From: Spirochaetaceae bacterium
GTDB taxonomy: Bacteria > Spirochaetota > Spirochaetia > Treponematales > Breznakiellaceae
Assembly (NCBI GenBank): GCA_031278215.1
Contig: JAITKV010000060.1
Span: 1-64,000 of the forward strand
Direction of reading: 5' to 3'
Length of the DNA: 64,000 bases
The notes under the pieces are model-generated. The model saw only the letters and a program-made list of their open reading frames with translations. It was not told the origin of the DNA and did no database searches. This document shows positions 59,458 through 64,000 of the stretch, one piece after another; position 1 is the stretch's first letter, and the number at the start of each line of letters is the position of its first letter. A program made the translations under genes and the position numbers.

Positions 59458-60003
59458 ATGGCTGGAAATATGGGGAAAAAAGAACTACAGATAGCGGTTT
59501 CCGGTAAGAGCGGCTGCGGCAACACCACCGTAAGCCGTATGGTTGCACAGCGGCTGGGCTTACGGTTTATTAATTATACCTTTCGCAGCCTCGCGGAAGA
59601 GAAGGGCCTAAGCCTGGAAGAAGTTCTTGACCGGGCGGCAAAGGAAGACTGGTGGGACAGGGAAGTAGACAGCCGCCAGATCGCCCTGGCCAGGGCGTCC
59701 GGGGGCTGTGTCCTTGGATCCCGGCTTGCCATCTGGATGCTAAGGGAGGCGGACCTTAAGGTGTATCTTAGGGCTTCGCCGGAAACCAGGGCGGGGCGGA
59801 TAGCCAGGCGGGAAGGGGGCGCGCTGGAGAATATTGCGGCCTTTACCCGGGAACGGGACAAACAGGACCGGGAACGGTACTTAAAAATTTACAATATCGA
59901 CAACGACGATTATTCCCTTGCCGATTTAATCATCGATACCGACAATATGACGGCGGAAGAAATTTCCCATGCAATTATCGAAGCGGCAAATACTCGAATT
60001 TAG
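59458..60003 (+). CDS. cmk: Cytidylate-kinase-like P-loop kinase
   Basis: 181 residues. The P-loop IAVSGKSGCGNTTVSRMVAQ carries Asn where Lys-Ser/Thr is usual (GKSGCGNTT), a form seen in the short archaeal-type cytidylate kinases of spirochaetes. Later motifs are WDREVDSRQIALARASGGCV, LKVYLRASPETRAGRIARRE and ERDKQDRERYLKIYNID. It probably phosphorylates CMP/dCMP. A start at ATG 59470 (MGKKELQ) is also possible. It overlaps the mutY-like gene by 35 nt. Confidence 0.85.
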   Translation: MAGNMGKKELQIAVSGKSGCGNTTVSRMVAQRLGLRFINYTFRSLAEEKGLSLEEVLDRAAKEDWWDREVDSRQIALARASGGCVLGSRLAIWMLREADLKVYLRASPETRAGRIARREGGALENIAAFTRERDKQDRERYLKIYNIDNDDYSLADLIIDTDNMTAEEISHAIIEAANTRI

Positions 60004-60847
60004 AAAAACTATTCTTCACCACTACGAGAATTGGGGCCGGTCTTTTCCCTGGCGCGGTCCGGGAAAACCGGCGGCTTTGTTTCCGGCGCCCAGGGCCGCG
60101 GAGGAACAGCGCGCCTGGGGAGTGCTGGTGTCGGAATACATGCTTCAGCAGACCCAGACCCGGCGGGTTGTTCCGTATTGGGAGCGGTGGATGCGGCGGT
60201 GGCCCCGCCCCGAAGATCTTGCCGCCGCGTCCCTGGAAGGGGTGCTGCGGGAATGGAGCGGCCTGGGCTATAACCGCCGGGCAAAAATGCTTTTGGAATG
60301 TGCAAAAATAATTACGGAAAAATACCAGGGCAGGGTTCCGGCGGTCCCGGAGGAACTTATTACCCTGCCTGGTATAGGCCCCTACAGTTCCGGCGCCATT
60401 GCCTGCTTTGCCTGGAACTATCCTGCGGTTTTTATTGAAACCAATATACGGTCGGTGATCCTGCATTTCTTTTTTCAGGATCAGGGGAGGGTGGAGGACC
60501 GGGAAATTTTTCCCCTGCTGGTTCAGACCCTGGATCGTTCCAATCCCCGGGTTTGGTACTGGGCCCTGATGGACTACGGAGCGGAACTAAAAAAACTTGC
60601 GGAAAATCCCGGCCGCCGGAGCGCCCACTATGTCAGGCAGAATTCCTTTAAAGGATCCCTTAGGCAGATCCGGGGGGCGCTAATCCGGGCCCTTGCCGAA
60701 GGGGGAAGCCGGGACGCCGCCGGACTTAAAGAAGAAATCGCCGGATCCCTAAAAAATCTTGCGGAAGAAGATTATTACAGGGCCCTGGAGGCGCTGGAAA
60801 AAGAAATGCTTGTGGCCGAAGAAGGGGGGCTGTACCGGATTCGATAA
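59969..60847 (+). CDS. mutY: A/G-specific adenine glycosylase-like protein without Fe-S cluster
   Basis: 292 residues of the HhH-GPD superfamily. The catalytic Glu lies in SEYMLQQTQTRRVVPYW and the hairpin is in ITLPGIGPYSSGAIACFAWN. The usual catalytic Asp (VDGNV/VDTNV) is Glu here: VFIETNIRSVILHFFF. The four cysteines of the 4Fe-4S loop are absent after MDYGAELKKLAENPG, and there is no C-terminal NUDIX-like domain. Cluster-free MutY relatives are known in anaerobes. It probably removes adenine mispaired with 8-oxoguanine, but altered activity is possible. Confidence 0.85.
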   Translation: MQLSKRQILEFRKTILHHYENWGRSFPWRGPGKPAALFPAPRAAEEQRAWGVLVSEYMLQQTQTRRVVPYWERWMRRWPRPEDLAAASLEGVLREWSGLGYNRRAKMLLECAKIITEKYQGRVPAVPEELITLPGIGPYSSGAIACFAWNYPAVFIETNIRSVILHFFFQDQGRVEDREIFPLLVQTLDRSNPRVWYWALMDYGAELKKLAENPGRRSAHYVRQNSFKGSLRQIRGALIRALAEGGSRDAAGLKEEIAGSLKNLAEEDYYRALEALEKEMLVAEEGGLYRIR

Positions 60848-60874
60848 GCCAAAGGATGCCATGGGCCCGGTGGA

Positions 60875-60903
60875 TTGACAAGGCCCTTCTTTTTTGGTAT
60901 TTT
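60875..60903 (+). promoter_or_regulatory. Promoter of tRNA-Gly(TCC)
   Basis: TTGACA (60875-60880), a 17-nt spacer and TATTTT (60898-60903), 8 nt before the tRNA start at 60912. Confidence 0.75.
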
Positions 60904-60904
60904 T

Positions 60905-62218
60905 TTACGGTGCGGCTGTCGTATAACGGCTATTACCCCAGCCTTCCAAGCTGGAGACGTGGGTTCGACTCCCATCAGCCGCTTTTGACAGCATAAAATC
61001 CGCCATCCGTTTTCCCGCTTCTCCCCGGTGCTGCCAGGCTTCGTTTTTTACCGCGATGCGGGCCTGCTCCGGGGACGTACCGGCGGCGCGTAATATTTCG
61101 CCGATTCTTGTAAAATCTTTTTCCGGCAGTTCAATTCCTATTTTTCGAATCGCGGCGGTCTGCCACAGTTCATGATCCAGGTCCGATGCGTCATAGGGCC
61201 GCGTGTCCATGGACGCCCCCGCGTATACAACCGGTTTATTGCACAGAAAGACAAAGTCAAAGATAACCCCCGAAAAATCCGAGATCATAATATCCGCCCG
61301 GGCCAGGGAAACAATGTTTTCCCGTTCATAATCCCATTCCAGGTTGGGCCGCTCCCGGTAACGGTCCGCCAGCCGCTCCAGCACCGCCCCCTCGCTTTTT
61401 TTTGACTGGGGATGGGGGCGGATAATGATATGATGGACCGTTTCGAGCAGGGGGTCCAGCAGGGCCTCTCCGTAGCGGCGGAGGATCCCCCCTGCTCCCC
61501 AGGAAGGGGAAACCAGCACCGTAAGCCGCTGCGTCCCGGCCCCGGCTTGTCCGGCGCCGGGATCCCGGGTATGCCGGATCGGGTCCGGCAGGACCCGGAT
61601 CTTTTCGGCGTATATGTCCAGGTAACTGCAGCCCACCACCACAAGTTCCTTGGGCGGAAGGTTCCGTTTTTTTTCCAGTTCCCGAATTTCTTCTTCCTGG
61701 TATTGTCCGGTAAGCAGGACCGAGTCAAAATAGTCAAGGTTAAAGAGCCGGTAGGAGGCAGGATCCCCCGTCATGTGGAGTACGTGGCAGTAATGGCCCA
61801 CGGTTTTGGTCCGTTTCATCTGGTACACGTCCAGCCCCGGGGTGGTCATAAGCAAAATTCCCGCGTTAAGGAAGTTAAGCCTGGCAAAGGCCTTGTTTCC
61901 TTCGCCGATATATTCGGCATGGATAAACCGGTAGTTTTCGCCGAATACCGGATCATCCCTGGCGGAGGTAAAAAAGCTAAGGGAAATTTCCCGTTTTTCA
62001 AATTCGTCCACCAGGGGCTTAAAAACATTCCAGTACTGGCTCCCTTCACTGTATATGACGCGGGGGATATAATTTTTGCTTCCCCCGGAGGCGCCGGAAA
62101 ACAATACCTTAAGCCGGATAATAAAATTCCGGGCCAGAAAGTACAGCGTGGCAGACGCTCCTATAAGAATAGAAAAGAGCATGCTTCCCGTACCGGGATC
62201 GATATACAGAACCGTCAT
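60905..62218 (-). CDS. CDP-glycerol glycerophosphotransferase family protein
   Basis: 437 residues. An N-terminal membrane segment (SMLFSILIGASATLYFLARN) precedes a Glyphos_transf domain with LHMTGDPASYRLFNLDYFDS, HHIIIRPHPQSKKSEG and DIMISDFSGVIFDFVFLCNK. The family polymerises glycerol phosphate or transfers similar groups onto cell-surface polymers from the CDP donor. The last 24 residues (from ADGSRTHVSSLEGWGNSRYT) are read from the antisense strand of tRNA-Gly, as there is no earlier stop. It overlaps the upstream glycosyltransferase gene by ATGA. Confidence 0.88.
   Translation of the reverse strand: MTVLYIDPGTGSMLFSILIGASATLYFLARNFIIRLKVLFSGASGGSKNYIPRVIYSEGSQYWNVFKPLVDEFEKREISLSFFTSARDDPVFGENYRFIHAEYIGEGNKAFARLNFLNAGILLMTTPGLDVYQMKRTKTVGHYCHVLHMTGDPASYRLFNLDYFDSVLLTGQYQEEEIRELEKKRNLPPKELVVVGCSYLDIYAEKIRVLPDPIRHTRDPGAGQAGAGTQRLTVLVSPSWGAGGILRRYGEALLDPLLETVHHIIIRPHPQSKKSEGAVLERLADRYRERPNLEWDYERENIVSLARADIMISDFSGVIFDFVFLCNKPVVYAGASMDTRPYDASDLDHELWQTAAIRKIGIELPEKDFTRIGEILRAAGTSPEQARIAVKNEAWQHRGEAGKRMADFMLSKAADGSRTHVSSLEGWGNSRYTTAAP
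60912..60983 (+). tRNA. tRNA-Gly (anticodon TCC)
   Basis: 72 nt. Acceptor stem GCGGCTG/CAGCCGC, anticodon stem CCAGC/GCTGG around loop CTTCCAA, and T-arm GTGGGTTCGACTCCCAT. CCA is not encoded. The gene lies antisense to the 3' end of the neighbouring glycerophosphotransferase reading frame. Confidence 0.96.
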
Positions 62219-63318
62219 AAAAAATATACCCCTAAAAGATTTTTAAACCGTTCCGTCAAACCGGAAAGCTCCCGGCGGTACTGTTCATACGCGTTGGACG
62301 CGATGCGCCGCCTTTCGGTTTCGTTGCCAAGATATTTTTCCGCTTCTTCCACAAGATCGCTGCCGTCCCATTTAAGGGGCACAAAGGTTTCGTAGGGTAT
62401 GTACACATCGGGCCAGGTTTTTATATGGGACATGCGGGGCTTAAACAAAAGGGCGCCGGAAAGGATCGCTTCAAAATCCCGGAAGCATACTTCGCCCCAG
62501 CCAAAGGGCGAAAGGACAATCTTTGAATCCTTTAGTTCCCGGTAGTACCGATCCTGGGAAACAAGGCCGGTAAGAAAAAGGTCCCTGCGTTTATGGCCGG
62601 CGATTACATCCAAAAAAAGCCTGCGCTGGTACGCGATGGAAGGGCAGCTTACCGGATCGATCCGGGCGTGGACGCCGATACTCCGCCGGGGGCCGGAAAA
62701 ATCTTCCGGCGCCCCGGACCTTGAAGTTCCTATGCGCCGGCCAAGCCGCGGAAGCCCCAGCCGGGCCAGGACTGTTCCCGCCCGCTGCGGCCAGTGACGC
62801 CGGGGATAGGACCCCATGCCGATATTCCAGGAAAGTTCCGGCCTTTCCGCGGCCCCCGGGGGCAAAGAACCGGCGCCGGTGTACGAAGGAGTATCGCAGA
62901 TCCCGTAGGTTTTATGGTAGTAGTCCGCGAACAGATTTTTTCCGTAGAGGTTTTTTAAATAATTGTTCCGGTCGGAAAAAACCGATTTATAAAACAGCCG
63001 GTCCACGCAGGGAAGCAGGTCCAGCCGGTTTGTTCCCGCTTCGCTTTGGCCGCAGAAAAAAACAATAGTTTTGTACTTGTCCCGGAGTTTTTGCATCAAC
63101 CCCCGTTCTTCCGGCGTCAGGTCCAGGGGTTCCCGGTGCTGGAAGCACCGTTCCATAAAAAGGATATTGTTTTTGTCGCGCCCTAAACACCAGGACGCGG
63201 ACCGGGTAAGGCGGAAAATCTTCTTCCCCCCCGGGGTCCTGGCGGACAGGTATTGAAAAAAGGGTTCCATGGTATGAAAAAGAGATATCCGTTCATAGTG
63301 GGCTAAAATTGTAATCAT
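62215..63318 (-). CDS. Probable glycosyltransferase
   Basis: 367 residues beginning MITILAHYERISLFHTMEPF. The C-terminal part, KIVLSPFGWGEVCFRDFEAI followed by LSGALLFKPRMSHIKTWPDV and YIPYETFVPLKWDGSDLVEE, matches the nucleotide-sugar-binding end of exostosin-like or GT1-like transferases. The N-terminal half is less clear and has a Gly/Arg/Pro-rich insertion near residues 165-205. It overlaps both neighbours by ATGA, so it belongs to one operon for a surface glycan or teichoic-acid-like polymer. Donor and acceptor are unknown. Confidence 0.78.
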   Translation of the reverse strand: MITILAHYERISLFHTMEPFFQYLSARTPGGKKIFRLTRSASWCLGRDKNNILFMERCFQHREPLDLTPEERGLMQKLRDKYKTIVFFCGQSEAGTNRLDLLPCVDRLFYKSVFSDRNNYLKNLYGKNLFADYYHKTYGICDTPSYTGAGSLPPGAAERPELSWNIGMGSYPRRHWPQRAGTVLARLGLPRLGRRIGTSRSGAPEDFSGPRRSIGVHARIDPVSCPSIAYQRRLFLDVIAGHKRRDLFLTGLVSQDRYYRELKDSKIVLSPFGWGEVCFRDFEAILSGALLFKPRMSHIKTWPDVYIPYETFVPLKWDGSDLVEEAEKYLGNETERRRIASNAYEQYRRELSGLTERFKNLLGVYFL

Positions 63319-64000
63319 AACAGTCCGTCGAGGATCCAGGCGATGATCACGTCCATGCGCTTTCGTAACGCCGAAGAGATATTTACATGTTTGGCGATAA
63401 AATCAGAAACCTCCGCCCCCGCCAGACAGTATACCATCAGCCCCTCGTTAACCGGTTCAATATACAGAAAGGCCGCAAAGGCGTTTTCCTTTATTACCGG
63501 AATGGGGCCAAAGGTTACGGATTTAAAATTATTGATCCTGCACAGTACGGCCCGGGTGTTTGTGGAAAGTTGAATACGGTAGTAACAATGGCCAAAGTTC
63601 GCGTCCGTAAAACGGACGTACATTAACTGCCGGAAAGGGGCCTGCGCCGCCGGAGGGGGATCGGGAAGAAAGGACCGCAGGCGGCCGGGCCCTTCGATAC
63701 GGACCGCGTCCGGAAAAAGGGGTATGTACCGGTTCCTGGTGGCCGAATGGTATAGTTGTTCCTTTAAGGAGCGGATCCGCTGCAGGGCGTTGTAGATCCG
63801 CAAAGGACTGGCCCCCCCGCGGGGCGCTACCCGCAGGGCTTCCACAAAAAAGGCCGGATTCCCCAGGGCGGTTTTTGTTATTCCCAGGGTTTCGCCGGTT
63901 TCGGGAGTAAGGGTCAGGCGTTCCGCCGCGGCGCCGTAATGGAGATAGCCGTCGGCAGAGAGGGCCTCGTTAAGCTGCGCGGCCGTGATGGAAGGAAAAA
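63315..64000 (-). CDS. Protein of unknown function, C-terminal part (runs off the right edge)
   Basis: 228 codons, open through the window end, so the true start lies beyond 64000. Visible features are a mixed alpha/beta sequence with RQLMYVRFTDANFGHCYYRI, NFKSVTFGPIPVIKENAFAA and VNEGLMVYCLAGAEVSDFIA. No membrane segment or known motif is recognised. The stop overlaps the start of the glycosyltransferase gene by ATGA, so it is the upstream gene of the same surface-polymer operon. Confidence 0.75.
   Translation of the reverse strand, partial: FPSITAAQLNEALSADGYLHYGAAAERLTLTPETGETLGITKTALGNPAFFVEALRVAPRGGASPLRIYNALQRIRSLKEQLYHSATRNRYIPLFPDAVRIEGPGRLRSFLPDPPPAAQAPFRQLMYVRFTDANFGHCYYRIQLSTNTRAVLCRINNFKSVTFGPIPVIKENAFAAFLYIEPVNEGLMVYCLAGAEVSDFIAKHVNISSALRKRMDVIIAWILDGLL

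Overview
The window looks like a chromosomal segment of a GC-rich spirochaete close to Treponema. Evidence: adjacent flagellar rod genes in the order FlgF-like, FlgG, FlgJ-like; a decayed formylglycine-generating-enzyme (SUMF1) fragment of a kind abundant in termite-gut treponemes; an XPB-type helicase; many lipoproteins; and no ribosomal, phage or CRISPR loci. The identification rests on gene content recognised by eye, not on any search.

Layout. 1-3.4 kb (minus strand): a copper-handling cluster (CopA N-terminus, DUF2318 protein, HMA-SafE-cupredoxin fusion) with a 240-bp MITE-like element at 697-936. 3.4-11 kb: cardiolipin synthase, a chemoreceptor, a DUF362 protein and a two-component system. 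11-20 kb: a SUMF1 pseudogene, pyrE, a frameshifted ankyrin protein, small secreted proteins, and arginine synthesis genes (argC with an internal TAG, argJ, argB). 20-32 kb: tRNA-Gly(CCC), XPB helicase plus partner, NYN-LOTUS protein, rsgA, mutS2, a MATE pump and a PEGA protein. 32-38 kb: a solute-binding lipoprotein, an SDF-type transporter with an SBP-like tail, a Cache-domain adenylate cyclase and an Asp/Glu racemase. 38-48 kb: a D,D-carboxypeptidase, asnS, flagellar rod genes, a GH13 phosphorylase, a CPBP protease, a PilZ protein and a HEAT-like protein. 48-53 kb: comEC, rsmA, a YggS protein and two pseudouridine synthases. 53-55.5 kb: a promoter with a short C-tract ORF ahead of a lipoprotein and a transglutaminase-like protein. 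55.6-64 kb: folC, murC, yicC, a cmk-like kinase, a mutY-like gene, tRNA-Gly(TCC) and a surface-polymer cluster running off the right edge.

Promoters are unusually easy to read. Ten -35/-10 pairs have a spacer of exactly 17 nt. In about eight genes the -10 box lies only 6-8 nt before the start codon with no Shine-Dalgarno sequence, which predicts leaderless mRNAs. Genes inside operons instead overlap (ATGA) or carry clear AGGAG sites.

The points most worth checking are the transporter/binding protein/cyclase/racemase cassette at 32.1-37.8 kb, the MITE-like element at 697-936, the C11-tract leader ORF at 53.5 kb, the leaderless promoter architecture, the ankyrin gene broken at a G7 tract, and the TAG in argC.
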